Shown piece by piece: positions 51,139 through 60,553 of a stretch of DNA of 64,000 nt. The stretch covers positions 367,520 to 431,519 of the forward strand of contig NZ_VEFS01000001.1 of the NCBI RefSeq assembly GCF_007679045.1. The letters run 5' to 3'. A model generated the notes under the pieces. It saw only the letters and a program-made list of their open reading frames with translations. It ran no database searches and had not been told where the DNA came from. The position numbers and the translations under genes were made by a program. Every line of letters begins with the position of its first letter. Positions within the stretch are counted from its first letter, which is position 1. Source of the stretch: Microbacterium sp. BH-3-3-3. Its GTDB lineage: Bacteria > Actinomycetota > Actinomycetes > Actinomycetales > Microbacteriaceae.

Positions 51139-52588
51139 CGGGGAGCGCCTTTCCCTCTTCGTACCCGGCGGCCGACTGCAGGCCGACCCGTGCGCGCTCG
51201 TGGAACTCGGCGACGGTGGCCGCCCCGGCGTAGGTGAACGACGAGCGCACGCCCGAGGTGATCATGTCGAGCAGGTCTTCGAGACCCGGGCGCTGGGGGT
51301 CGAGGTAGATCCGCGACGACGAGATCCCCTCGGCGAACAGCTCCTTGCGCGCCCGCTCGAAGGGGTCGAGCGCTCCGAAGCGCCCCTGCACCGCCTTCGT
51401 GGAGGCCATGCCCCACGACTCCTTGTAGAGCCGCCCGGCGTCGTCGGTGCGCAGGCGCCCCGGCGCCTCGATGGTGCCCGCGAACCACGAGCCGATCATG
51501 ACGGATGCCGCGCCAGCGGCCAGCGCGAGAGCCACGTCGCGCGGGTAGCGCACCCCGCCGTCGGCCCAGACGTGCGCCCCGACCGCCCGCGCGGCCTCGG
51601 CCGTCTCGAGTACGGCCGAGAACTGGGGGCGCCCGACGGCCGTCATCATGCGGGTCGTGCACATCGCGCCCGGACCGACGCCGACCTTGAGGATCGTCGC
51701 GCCCGCGTCGGTGAGGTCGCGCACGCCGACGGCGGTGACGATGTTGCCGGCGGCGATCGGGATGCCGAGATCCAGCGCCGCCACCTCGCGCAGGGCCCGC
51801 AGCATCTGGGCCTGGTGGCCGTGCGCGGTGTCGACCACCAGCACGTCGACCCCGGCCCCGGCGAGGGCGCGGGCCTTGGTCGCCACGTCGCCGTTGACGC
51901 CCACCGCGGCGGCCACGATCAGGCGGCCGTCGGCGTCGACTGCGGGGCGGTAGACCGAGTCGCGCAGCGCGCTGCGCGCCGAGAGCGTGCCGACGACGCG
52001 ATCGCCGTCGACCACGGCGACGATGTCGGCGCCCGCCGACTCCACGAGGGAGAAGACCGCGCGCGGGTCGCCCACGCGCTCGACCTCGACGACGGGGGCG
52101 TCGCTGCGGGCGATGTCGCCGAGCAGGGCGTCGGGAAGGGCCGTCGCCAGGCGCTGCGCCGAGACGATCCCCCGGAACCCGGCGAGGTCGATGACCCCTC
52201 CCTCGCGCTGGTCGGCGACGATCACGCCGCGGCCGGGCACGGGAGGCAGGGCGAGGCGCGCGTCGGCGACGGTGGCCGACGGCGGGAAGACCAGCGGGGC
52301 GTCCCACGCCACCGGCTGCGCCTTGACGTGGGCGATGGCCTCGACCAGGCGCGGCAGCGGCATGTCCTGCGGCAACACGCCGAGTCCGCCGCGACGCGCG
52401 AGGGTCGCGGCCAGTCGCGTGCCGGTCACCGAGTTCATGTTCGACGACACCAGGGGAATGGTCGCTCCGCTGCCGTCGGCGGGGGCGAGGTCCACGTCGA
52501 GGCGGCTGCGCACCTCGGAATGACGGGGGACGAGGAAGACGTCCGAGTAGGTCAGGTCGACATCGGGCTGGGCGCCGGAGAACTGCAT
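51128..52588 (-). CDS. guaB1: GuaB1-type IMP dehydrogenase-like protein (GMP reductase)
   Basis: A 486-residue TIM-barrel enzyme with an inserted CBS pair (about 95-215). The active-site Cys is in VGVGPGAMCTTRMM and the phosphate loop in WADGGVRYPRDVALAL. LTYSDVFLVP is the N-terminal family signature. The actinobacterial GuaB1 branch acts as a GMP reductase rather than IMP dehydrogenase. The ATG at 52588 is preceded by GGGGTGG. A GTG three codons upstream is possible. Confidence 0.9.
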   Translation of the reverse strand: MQFSGAQPDVDLTYSDVFLVPRHSEVRSRLDVDLAPADGSGATIPLVSSNMNSVTGTRLAATLARRGGLGVLPQDMPLPRLVEAIAHVKAQPVAWDAPLVFPPSATVADARLALPPVPGRGVIVADQREGGVIDLAGFRGIVSAQRLATALPDALLGDIARSDAPVVEVERVGDPRAVFSLVESAGADIVAVVDGDRVVGTLSARSALRDSVYRPAVDADGRLIVAAAVGVNGDVATKARALAGAGVDVLVVDTAHGHQAQMLRALREVAALDLGIPIAAGNIVTAVGVRDLTDAGATILKVGVGPGAMCTTRMMTAVGRPQFSAVLETAEAARAVGAHVWADGGVRYPRDVALALAAGAASVMIGSWFAGTIEAPGRLRTDDAGRLYKESWGMASTKAVQGRFGALDPFERARKELFAEGISSSRIYLDPQRPGLEDLLDMITSGVRSSFTYAGAATVAEFHERARVGLQSAAGYEEGKALPVSW

Positions 52589-52736
52589 GGCATCCACCCC
52601 ATCACACCATTCGAAAGTAAAGGCCCCGTAAAGCCCCCGGATGCCCGCAGAAACCTCGGCTAGGCTGGAAGACGCGTTTGACGGCGACGTCGGCGCATCC
52701 ACAGGAATCTTCATTGAGGAAAGCAGGCGATCGACT

Positions 52737-55700
52737 GTGTCGAGCCAGGTGACGGGCGTCGGTACTTCGAGCGAGGGCGAGTTCGGCGCGAACGAGTGGC
52801 TCGTAGACGAACTCTACGAACAGTTCAAAGTCGACAAGCACTCCGTAGACAAGGCCTGGTGGCCGATCCTGGAGGCGTACCACCCGGTCGTCGACGGGTC
52901 TTCCGCCGCCGCTCCCCCGCCCTCCGCGCCTCAGGCGCAGTCGGGGTCCGAGCCCAAGCCGGTGACGGCCCCCATCCCCGTGGTCGGTCAGGCGCCCGTC
53001 GCCCGCACCACGGCGAAGCCCGCGAAGCCGCAGCCCATCCCGGCGCAGGCGCCCAGCACGGTGCCCTCGGCCGCCGGCCAGAGCACCGAAGAAGACCGCG
53101 TGACGGTCCTCAAGGGCATGCCGAAGGCCCTCGCGTCCAACATGGACGACTCGCTGACGGTTCCCACCGCGACCAGCGTGCGCACCATCCCGGCGAAGCT
53201 GATGATCGACAACCGCATCGTCATCAACAACCACATGTCGCGGACGCGCGGCGGCAAGGTCAGCTTCACCCACCTCATCGGGTGGGCGCTCATCCAGGCG
53301 CTCAAGGAGTTCCCGAGCCAGAACGTCTACTACGCCGAGATCGACGGCAAGCCCTCGGTCGTGGCACCCGCGCACGTCAACCTGGGCATCGCGATCGACA
53401 TGCCCAAGCCCGACGGCTCGCGCGCCCTGCTGGTCCCCAGCATCAAGCGCGCCGACACGCTCAGCTTCGGCGAGTTCCTCGCCTCGTACGAAGACCTCGT
53501 GCGTCGCGCCCGCACCAACAAGCTCACCCCCGCCGACTTCCAGGGCACCACGGTGTCGCTGACCAACCCCGGCGGCATCGGCACCGTGCACTCGGTCCCC
53601 CGCCTCATGCGCGGCCAGGGCGCGATCATCGGCGCCGGCGCGCTCGACTACCCCGCCGAGTTCATGGGCGCGAGCACCAAGACGCTCAACGAGCTCGCGA
53701 TCGGCAAGACGATCACGCTCACCAGCACCTACGACCACCGCGTCATCCAAGGTGCCGGCTCGGGCGAGTTCCTCAAGAAGGTGCACGAGCTCCTCATCGG
53801 CGAGCGCGGCTTCTACGACGACATCTTCGCCGCGCTGCGCATCCCCTACGCCCCCATCCACTGGGCGGCCGACGTCAGCGTCGACATCTCCGAGCGCATC
53901 GACAAGAGCGCGCGCGTGCAGGAGCTCATCAACTCCTACCGCGTGCGCGGTCACCTCATGGCCGACATCGACCCGCTCGAGTACGTCCAGCGCACGCACC
54001 CCGACCTCGAGATCGAGTCGCACGGGCTGACGTTCTGGGACCTCGACCGCGAGTTCGTCACCAACGGTCTCGGCGGCAAGCGCGTGGCCAAGCTGCGCGA
54101 CATCCTCGGCGTGCTGCGCGACTCGTACTGCCGCACGATGGGCGTGGAGTACATGCACATCCAGGACCCGGCCCAGCGCCAGTGGTTCCAGAGCAACATC
54201 GAGGTCAAGTACACCAAGCCGGGCCACGACGAGCAGCTGCGCATCCTGTCGAAGCTGAACCAGGCCGAGGCGTTCGAGACGTTCCTGCAGACCAAGTACG
54301 TCGGCCAGAAGCGCTTCAGCCTCGAGGGCGGCGAGTCGCTCATCCCGCTACTCGACCAGATCCTCCAGGGCGCGGCGGCCACCGGCCTCGACGGAGCCGC
54401 GATCGGCATGGCCCACCGCGGCCGCCTCAACGTGCTCACCAACATCGCGGGCAAGACCTACGGTCACGTGTTCCGCGAGTTCGAGGGCGCCGTCGCGATC
54501 GGCAGCAAGCGCGGCTCGGGCGACGTGAAGTACCACCTCGGCACCGAGGGCACCTTCGTCGGCGACGAGGGACACGAGCTCCCGGTCTACCTGGCGGCCA
54601 ACCCCTCGCACCTCGAGACCGTCGACGGCGTGCTCGAGGGCATCGTCCGCGCCAAGCAGGACCGCAAGCCCATCGGCACGTTCTCGTGGCTGCCCATCCT
54701 CGTGCACGGCGACGCCGCGTTCGCGGGTCAGGGCGTCGTGGTCGAGACGCTGCAGATGTCGCAGCTGCGCGGCTACCGCACCGGCGGCACGATCCACGTG
54801 GTCGTCAACAACCAGGTCGGCTTCACCACCACGCCCACCGACGCCCGCACCTCGGTGTACGCCACCGATGTCGCCAAGACGATCCAGGCGCCGATCCTGC
54901 ACGTGAACGGCGACGACCCCGAGGCCGTCGTGCGCGCGGCCGAGCTCGCGTTCATGTACCGCGAGGAGTTCCACCGCGACATCGTCATCGACCTCGTCTG
55001 CTACCGCCGCCGTGGTCACAACGAGGGCGACGACCCCTCGATGACCCAGCCGCTGATGACCAACCTCATCGAGGCCAAGCGTTCGGTCCGCCGTCTGTAC
55101 ACCGAGTCGCTCGTCGGCCGCGGTGACATCACCGAAGACGAGTACGAGCAGGCGAAGCAGGACTTCCAGCGCCGACTCGAGGTGGCCTTCGCCGACACGC
55201 ACGAGGCCGAGACGGGCACCAACCCGGTCGTCACCACCGACGCGGCCGACGAGCCCGCGGTGGGCGCTCCCGAGACCACCGGCGTCTCGCGCGAGGTCGT
55301 CCAGCACATCGGCGACGCCTTCGTGAACAAGCCCGACGGCTTCACGGTGCACACCAAGCTGCAGCAGCTGCTCGACAAGCGTCACGACATGAGCCGCAAC
55401 GGCAACATCGACTGGGCTTTCGGCGAGCTCCTCGCCTTCGGCTCGGTGCTGATGGAGGGCACGCCCGTACGCCTGGCCGGTCAGGACTCGCGCCGCGGCA
55501 CCTTCGTGCAGCGTCACTCGGTGCTGCACGACCGCGACAACGGCCAGGAATGGCTGCCGCTGGCGAACCTCAGCGAGAACCAGGGCCGCTTCTGGGTCTA
55601 CGACTCGCTGCTCAGCGAGTACGCCGCGATGGCGTTCGAGTACGGCTACTCGGTCGAGCGCTCCGACGCCCTCGTGCTGTGGGAAGCCCAGTTCGGCGAC

Positions 55701-56429
55701 TTCGCCAACGGCGCGCAGTCGGTCATCGACGAGTTCATCTCGTCGGCCGACCAGAAGTGGGCGCAGCAGTCGAGCGTCGTGCTGCTGCTCCCCCACGGCT
55801 ACGAAGGACAGGGACCCGACCACTCGTCGGCACGCATCGAGCGTTACCTGCAGATGTGCGCGCAGGACAACATGATCGTGGCGCGCCCCTCGACCCCCGC
55901 GTCGTACTTCCACCTGCTGCGTCGTCAGGCGTACCAGCGCCCCCGTCGTCCGCTCGTGGTCTTCACGCCGAAGGCGATGCTGCGTCTGCGCGGAGCGACC
56001 AGCCCCGTCGATGACTTCCTCGAGGGTCGGTTCGAGCCGGTGCTCGACGACGATCGCGGCCTCGACCGCGGCGCCGTGAAGCGCGTGCTCCTGCACGCCG
56101 GCAAGATCCACTGGGATCTGCGCGCCGAGCTCGAGAAGAACCCGAACCCCGAGATCGCCCTGGTGCGGGTCGAGCAGTACTACCCCGCCCCGATCGACGA
56201 GCTCAAGAAGGTGCTCGCGCAGTACCCGAACGCCGAGCTGGCGTGGGTGCAGGACGAGCCCGAGAACCAGGGCGCGTGGCCGTTCATCGCCCTCGAGGTC
56301 GCCGACCAGCTCGACGGCCGCCCGGTGCGTCGCATCTCGCGTGCCGCCGCCGCCTCGACGGCGACCGGTTCGCCCAAGGTGCACGCGAACGAGCACGCCG
56401 CGATCATGAGCGAAGCGCTCGCGCGCTGA
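52737..56429 (+). CDS. kgd: Multifunctional 2-oxoglutarate decarboxylase/dehydrogenase (KGD)
   Basis: About 1230 residues, the actinobacterial fused enzyme of the TCA cycle. The N-terminal NEWLVDELYEQFKVD is the E1 tail. A Pro/Ala linker (about 50-110) lacks a lipoyl domain. An E2 succinyltransferase domain follows, ending in TSTYDHRVIQGAGSG. The E1 thiamine-diphosphate domain carries GMAHRGRLNVL, HGDAAFAGQGVV and NNQVGFTT. The C-terminal domain has LLLPHGYEGQGPDHSSAR. GTG at 52737 is the likely start: the frame is open 32 codons further up, but that part is not conserved. TAGGCT at about 52661 is a possible promoter. Confidence 0.96.
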   Translation: MSSQVTGVGTSSEGEFGANEWLVDELYEQFKVDKHSVDKAWWPILEAYHPVVDGSSAAAPPPSAPQAQSGSEPKPVTAPIPVVGQAPVARTTAKPAKPQPIPAQAPSTVPSAAGQSTEEDRVTVLKGMPKALASNMDDSLTVPTATSVRTIPAKLMIDNRIVINNHMSRTRGGKVSFTHLIGWALIQALKEFPSQNVYYAEIDGKPSVVAPAHVNLGIAIDMPKPDGSRALLVPSIKRADTLSFGEFLASYEDLVRRARTNKLTPADFQGTTVSLTNPGGIGTVHSVPRLMRGQGAIIGAGALDYPAEFMGASTKTLNELAIGKTITLTSTYDHRVIQGAGSGEFLKKVHELLIGERGFYDDIFAALRIPYAPIHWAADVSVDISERIDKSARVQELINSYRVRGHLMADIDPLEYVQRTHPDLEIESHGLTFWDLDREFVTNGLGGKRVAKLRDILGVLRDSYCRTMGVEYMHIQDPAQRQWFQSNIEVKYTKPGHDEQLRILSKLNQAEAFETFLQTKYVGQKRFSLEGGESLIPLLDQILQGAAATGLDGAAIGMAHRGRLNVLTNIAGKTYGHVFREFEGAVAIGSKRGSGDVKYHLGTEGTFVGDEGHELPVYLAANPSHLETVDGVLEGIVRAKQDRKPIGTFSWLPILVHGDAAFAGQGVVVETLQMSQLRGYRTGGTIHVVVNNQVGFTTTPTDARTSVYATDVAKTIQAPILHVNGDDPEAVVRAAELAFMYREEFHRDIVIDLVCYRRRGHNEGDDPSMTQPLMTNLIEAKRSVRRLYTESLVGRGDITEDEYEQAKQDFQRRLEVAFADTHEAETGTNPVVTTDAADEPAVGAPETTGVSREVVQHIGDAFVNKPDGFTVHTKLQQLLDKRHDMSRNGNIDWAFGELLAFGSVLMEGTPVRLAGQDSRRGTFVQRHSVLHDRDNGQEWLPLANLSENQGRFWVYDSLLSEYAAMAFEYGYSVERSDALVLWEAQFGDFANGAQSVIDEFISSADQKWAQQSSVVLLLPHGYEGQGPDHSSARIERYLQMCAQDNMIVARPSTPASYFHLLRRQAYQRPRRPLVVFTPKAMLRLRGATSPVDDFLEGRFEPVLDDDRGLDRGAVKRVLLHAGKIHWDLRAELEKNPNPEIALVRVEQYYPAPIDELKKVLAQYPNAELAWVQDEPENQGAWPFIALEVADQLDGRPVRRISRAAAASTATGSPKVHANEHAAIMSEALAR

Positions 56430-56438
56430 TCTCGCGAA

Positions 56439-56472
56439 CGAAGGGGCCCTGCCGACCGGCGGGGCCCCTTCG
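56439..56472. terminator. Hairpin after kgd
   Basis: CGAAGGGGCCC and GGGGCCCCTTCG flank a short stem-loop (TGCCGACCGGC). It is strong in GC, without a T-run beyond the hairpin. The interval to the next gene (56473-56657) shows nothing else recognisable. Confidence 0.7.
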
Positions 56473-56657
56473 TCGTTCCCGGATGCCGCGGTGCCGAGGT
56501 CGTGAGACGTCACCTGTCATGCCGCGGAGGCGTCGCAGAATCCGCGTGACGTCGAGGAATCGCACCCTCCGCACCGAGAAGTCCGGATCCGGCGCTGATC
56601 TGCGGATCCGCTGCACGGCGGCGACCTTCCCGCGGGCGGAGCCCTCCCGCGCAGGAC

Positions 56658-57962
56658 TCAGGACGCCGGAGGTGCCGCGAGACCGAGCGCAGGCGCGAGC
56701 GCCGGGATGGCCCACGCGAGGCCCTTGTCGAGCGCCTCACCGGTATGGCCGGCGCCGTCGACGACGTAGGTCAGCACCGTGAAGCCCGCGGCCCGCGCGG
56801 CCTCGGAGTTCGCCTGCTGCCCCGGACCGAACGTGGTGTCCGCGCCACCCCACGTGAACACCGCCGTGTGACCGGTGTAGGTCCCCGCGGGGGCTGCGGC
56901 CATGATGACCGAGGGCTTCGAGGCCTGGAAGGCGTTCGCATCGCCCTTGTACACGTCGGTCGTCGTCTGGGAAGGGTGCTCCGACCCGGGGAACTCGTTG
57001 CCCGAGACGTCTAGCACCTGCCCCCAGATGTCGGGGTACTTCGCCCCGTAGTACGCGGCGCAGGCACCACCGTTCGAGAAGCCGCCGATGGTCCAGTAGC
57101 GGTGGTCCTGCACGATGTTGAGGTTGCTCGCCGCCCACTGCGGGACCATCTTGTTGATGTAGGTCTCCACCGTGCCGTAGGTCGCCGAGTCGGCGCACGC
57201 CGGGTCTTTCTCGGGGGCGCTCAATTGGTCGACGACGACCGCGATCGGTGCGAGGCCGCCGTGCTGGGCGGCGAACGCGTCGAGGGCCTTCGCCAGGGCC
57301 GAGGGGTCGGGGCTGCCCGGCTGCCCCATCATGAAGACGAGAAGCGGGAGCGCCGGCGGGTTGGCGACACGGGCGGCAGGCGGGAGGTACAGCGAGGCGT
57401 CACGCGCCGCGAACTGCCCCGTCGGGATCTTGGTCGAGCCGGTCAGCGCGCTCACCGAGCTCATCGTGGGCATGTCGGCCGGAGGCTGCCACCGCTCGTA
57501 CAGGGTCGCCGGATCGCCCGCGGCGTCGTCACGCGGCGGCAACGAGGCCGGATCGAGCGCCTGCACACCGAGGATCGCGGCGATGTTGTGGGTCACGCCG
57601 TATGCCGCGTTGACGCCGAGCGCTCCCGCGAGCAGCGAGGCGATCACCGTCACGATCCCGATGATGCGCCGCGCCCACGGGCGGCGGCAGATGCCGACGA
57701 CGCCCACCGCGGCTGCTCCGACCGCGACGGCCGCCCTCGACGCAGCGCCGACCGGCAGCGGCCCTTCGAACACGCCCATCGACTCGAGCACGTGCGCTGC
57801 GATGTACATCGCCACGGCCGCTCCGAGGCCGATCGCGCCCGTCGCGACGAGGCGACGCGGGGCCCACAGCACGATCGCGACGACACCGAGACCCGTCAGG
57901 ATGGCGCAGACGGCGAGCAACGGACTGTCGATGAGCTCGAACGACAGCACGAACCTGTTCAT
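56658..57962 (-). CDS. Membrane-anchored alpha/beta-hydrolase esterase
   Basis: A 434-residue protein with four hydrophobic helices in the first about 130 residues. It continues as an extracytoplasmic esterase-D/mycolyltransferase-like (MPT51-type) hydrolase. The nucleophile is Ser in IGGFSNGGACAAYYG, with the acid in TWGGADTTFGPGQ and His in DGAGHTGEAL. Its ATG overlaps the stop of the MprF-like gene as ATGA, so the two form an operon, probably working on envelope lipids. Confidence 0.88.
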   Translation of the reverse strand: MNRFVLSFELIDSPLLAVCAILTGLGVVAIVLWAPRRLVATGAIGLGAAVAMYIAAHVLESMGVFEGPLPVGAASRAAVAVGAAAVGVVGICRRPWARRIIGIVTVIASLLAGALGVNAAYGVTHNIAAILGVQALDPASLPPRDDAAGDPATLYERWQPPADMPTMSSVSALTGSTKIPTGQFAARDASLYLPPAARVANPPALPLLVFMMGQPGSPDPSALAKALDAFAAQHGGLAPIAVVVDQLSAPEKDPACADSATYGTVETYINKMVPQWAASNLNIVQDHRYWTIGGFSNGGACAAYYGAKYPDIWGQVLDVSGNEFPGSEHPSQTTTDVYKGDANAFQASKPSVIMAAAPAGTYTGHTAVFTWGGADTTFGPGQQANSEAARAAGFTVLTYVVDGAGHTGEALDKGLAWAIPALAPALGLAAPPAS

Positions 57963-60478
57963 CGACGCCCCTCCCATGCAGTGCGGGCGAGGGCGACCAT
58001 CTCCCGGCGCGACGCGTCGGGCAGATACGCCCGCCCGACCGCGGCGCCGATCGCGGGCAGCTCGAGGGGGTCCCGGTAGGCCAGCGCGAGGGGGCGATAG
58101 CGGGGGCGGAACTTGCCCTTGAAGCGGAACAGCGACGCGAACCCGTACGCCGGCTCGAGCACTTCGGCCAGCCACCGCAGCAGCGCGCGCAGCGGGGCGG
58201 GGTCGTCGTCGGCCGCTTCGTCGGGGTCGTCGGCCAGGGGCGCGCCCGACAGACTCAGCACGACGGCGCCCTCCTGCTGCAACTCGAGGGCCGCCTTGGC
58301 GATGAGGAACTCCATCATGCCGTTCGGGCCGTCGGTGCGACGCCGCATGAAGTCGAGGGTCCACCCGGTGATCACCCCGTCGGTCCAGCTCGGCATCCAA
58401 CTGGTGACGGCCTCGATGCGGTCGTCGGGTCCGACGGCGAGCAGCAGCCGGACGTCGCGGTCGCGCAGCTCGTCGAGGGAGCCGAGCGTGAAGCCCATCT
58501 CGGGCAGCGCGCGGTCGGCCACCCACTCCTCGTCGATCGCCACCACCTGCGAGGCCTGCGCGACGCTGAGCTCGTTCCAGCGCGACCAGACCGCGGTGTA
58601 GCCCTCGCGCTCGGCGCGGGTGAGGGGCTGGCGCACCTTCTGCCAGGTCTTGCCCGCGAAGGTCAGGCCGGGGAGGTCCATCACCGTCTCGACGCCCACC
58701 GGCACGTGGCGCCAGCCGAGCGCGGCGAGGTCGTCGAGCGTGTCGGAGTGGATGCTGTAGAACGCCGGCGTCCAGTCGTGCTCGACGCAGTAGTCGGTGA
58801 AGGCGCGCAGAGCCTCGGGCCGCCGCCCCTCGGGCGCGAGGGGGTCTGCGACGGCGAGGGCCACGTCGCCGACGAGGCGGTACGCCACGGCGCACTCGCG
58901 GTCGTCGGAGTACCAGTGGCGGTTGCCCTCCCACGTGCCGAGGAACCCGAGGGTGTCGCTGCCGCGGCGCAGCAGCTCGCGGTAGTGGGCTTCGTCGCCC
59001 GCATCGGGGCGCCGCGCGCGGCGGTACAGCCACAGGATCGCCGCGACCACGATCGCCCAGAACAGCACGCCGATCCACTGGTAGGCGAAGAGCGCAGGGC
59101 CCCCGTGCGGGAAGGCTCCGCCGCCACCCGGATGCGCGAACGCCGGCGGAAGGAAGCGGCGCAGCGTCAGTCCGACCAGGTCGAGCACCGAGACCTCGCG
59201 GTCGAAGGCGCGTCGCCCCACGGCCTCGACCACGAACAGGGTCGATGCGCACACGATAAAGGCGACCACGAGCGCCACGGCGACGGTGCGGGCGGCACGA
59301 CGGGTCGCGCGCACCGGGAAGCGCGCACGGGCGACGTACAGTGCCGCGGCGAGCACGAGAGGGAGCACGATCGACGCCAACGCCCAGAGCACGTACTCGG
59401 CGCCGCTGCCGTCGACCCACGGGTCGATGCGCAGCCGGCCGTCGAGGAGCGAGACGATCGGGAGCACGGCGGATGCCAGAAGCACCACGGTCGCCAGCAC
59501 CCAGGCCGAGCGGCGCCCCTGTCGCAGGCCCCACGCGGCCACCAGCAGCAGCACGAGGGGCACGATCGCCAGGAGGGCGGGACCGGCCCCGCGGGTCATC
59601 AGCAGGGCGATCTGTTCGTCGCAGACCGAGGAGGCGACGCTCCCGCACTGCGAGAGGATCTCGTCGTCGTACTGGGTGTACGCCTCGACGACGAGCGAGA
59701 GCGGACCGCGACCCCCGCCGCTGACCAGTGCCACGATCGGACCGCTGCCCACCACGGCGACGAGCAGTGCCAGGAGCGTGCGCGTCTCACGGGTCGAGCT
59801 GCGGTGCCACGACCGGCGCTCGCGCCCGCGGGCCAGGACCGCCCCGACGAGCAGGCCGATGACGGCGGCGCTGAGGCGGTACCAGGAGTCGGCATCGCCG
59901 GCGTAAAGGGCGAACATGCCCAGCAGCGCGAAGCCGATCAGGCGCACGCGGCGGCGCCAGAGGGTGGGGGCGAAAGCCGTGCCGGCCATGACGGCGCCCG
60001 CGAGGGGAGTGGTCGGGTCGAGCACCGGCACCTCGGCGGCCACCACGGGGCGCAGGTCGGTCAGCGTCCACGCGGCCGCGTGCAGGCCGATGCCGACGAG
60101 GAGTCCGCTGAAGCCGATCACGAACAGCAGCACCGCGGTGCGGCGTGATCCGAGCAGGCGTTCGGCGTACGCCAGAACGGTGAGGGCCAGCAGCACCGAC
60201 GACACGGCGTCGATGGTCGAGTCGGGCACGACGAGAGCCGTGAGCAGGGTCCACCACCGGCCGCTGCCGAACGTCGCGAGGGGTCCGGCACCCCAGACCA
60301 GGGCGTCCTCATTCCACAGCGATCCCGTCGCGGCGGCGGCGGCGATCACGAGCACCGCGGCGCACACGGCGACGGGATTGGCGCGCACGTATCGGCGCAG
60401 AGCGGAACTCACCGCACCCAGGCGCGTCGGAGGTCGCTCCTCGAGCGGGGGCGCAGCGGTTTCGGACATCGGCGGCAT
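57959..60478 (-). CDS. MprF-like phosphatidylglycerol lysyltransferase-domain protein
   Basis: An 839-residue protein. The N-terminal half has about 10-12 membrane helices, the first part being rhomboid-like in pattern (GSGRWWTLLTALVVP). The C-terminal half (about 510-820) is the DUF2156 GNAT-fold domain with GTWEGNRHWYSDDRECAVAY, GYTAVWSRWNELSVAQ and FRFKGKFRPRYRPLALAY. Such proteins transfer an amino acid to phosphatidylglycerol or a related lipid. AGGAAA stands before the ATG at 60478. A later ATG at 60469 is possible. The esterase gene follows, coupled. Confidence 0.9.
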   Translation of the reverse strand: MPPMSETAAPPLEERPPTRLGAVSSALRRYVRANPVAVCAAVLVIAAAAATGSLWNEDALVWGAGPLATFGSGRWWTLLTALVVPDSTIDAVSSVLLALTVLAYAERLLGSRRTAVLLFVIGFSGLLVGIGLHAAAWTLTDLRPVVAAEVPVLDPTTPLAGAVMAGTAFAPTLWRRRVRLIGFALLGMFALYAGDADSWYRLSAAVIGLLVGAVLARGRERRSWHRSSTRETRTLLALLVAVVGSGPIVALVSGGGRGPLSLVVEAYTQYDDEILSQCGSVASSVCDEQIALLMTRGAGPALLAIVPLVLLLVAAWGLRQGRRSAWVLATVVLLASAVLPIVSLLDGRLRIDPWVDGSGAEYVLWALASIVLPLVLAAALYVARARFPVRATRRAARTVAVALVVAFIVCASTLFVVEAVGRRAFDREVSVLDLVGLTLRRFLPPAFAHPGGGGAFPHGGPALFAYQWIGVLFWAIVVAAILWLYRRARRPDAGDEAHYRELLRRGSDTLGFLGTWEGNRHWYSDDRECAVAYRLVGDVALAVADPLAPEGRRPEALRAFTDYCVEHDWTPAFYSIHSDTLDDLAALGWRHVPVGVETVMDLPGLTFAGKTWQKVRQPLTRAEREGYTAVWSRWNELSVAQASQVVAIDEEWVADRALPEMGFTLGSLDELRDRDVRLLLAVGPDDRIEAVTSWMPSWTDGVITGWTLDFMRRRTDGPNGMMEFLIAKAALELQQEGAVVLSLSGAPLADDPDEAADDDPAPLRALLRWLAEVLEPAYGFASLFRFKGKFRPRYRPLALAYRDPLELPAIGAAVGRAYLPDASRREMVALARTAWEGRR

Positions 60479-60553
60479 CGTATTGCTGTTTCCTATGAGG
60501 GCCCAGATCAGATGACCATCATGCGCCGATAGCCCCTGCGCCCGCGACGCGGG

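Noticed and set aside
54348..56513. 721-aa minus-strand frame opposite kgd
   Set aside because: Antisense shadow; kgd motifs prove the plus strand.
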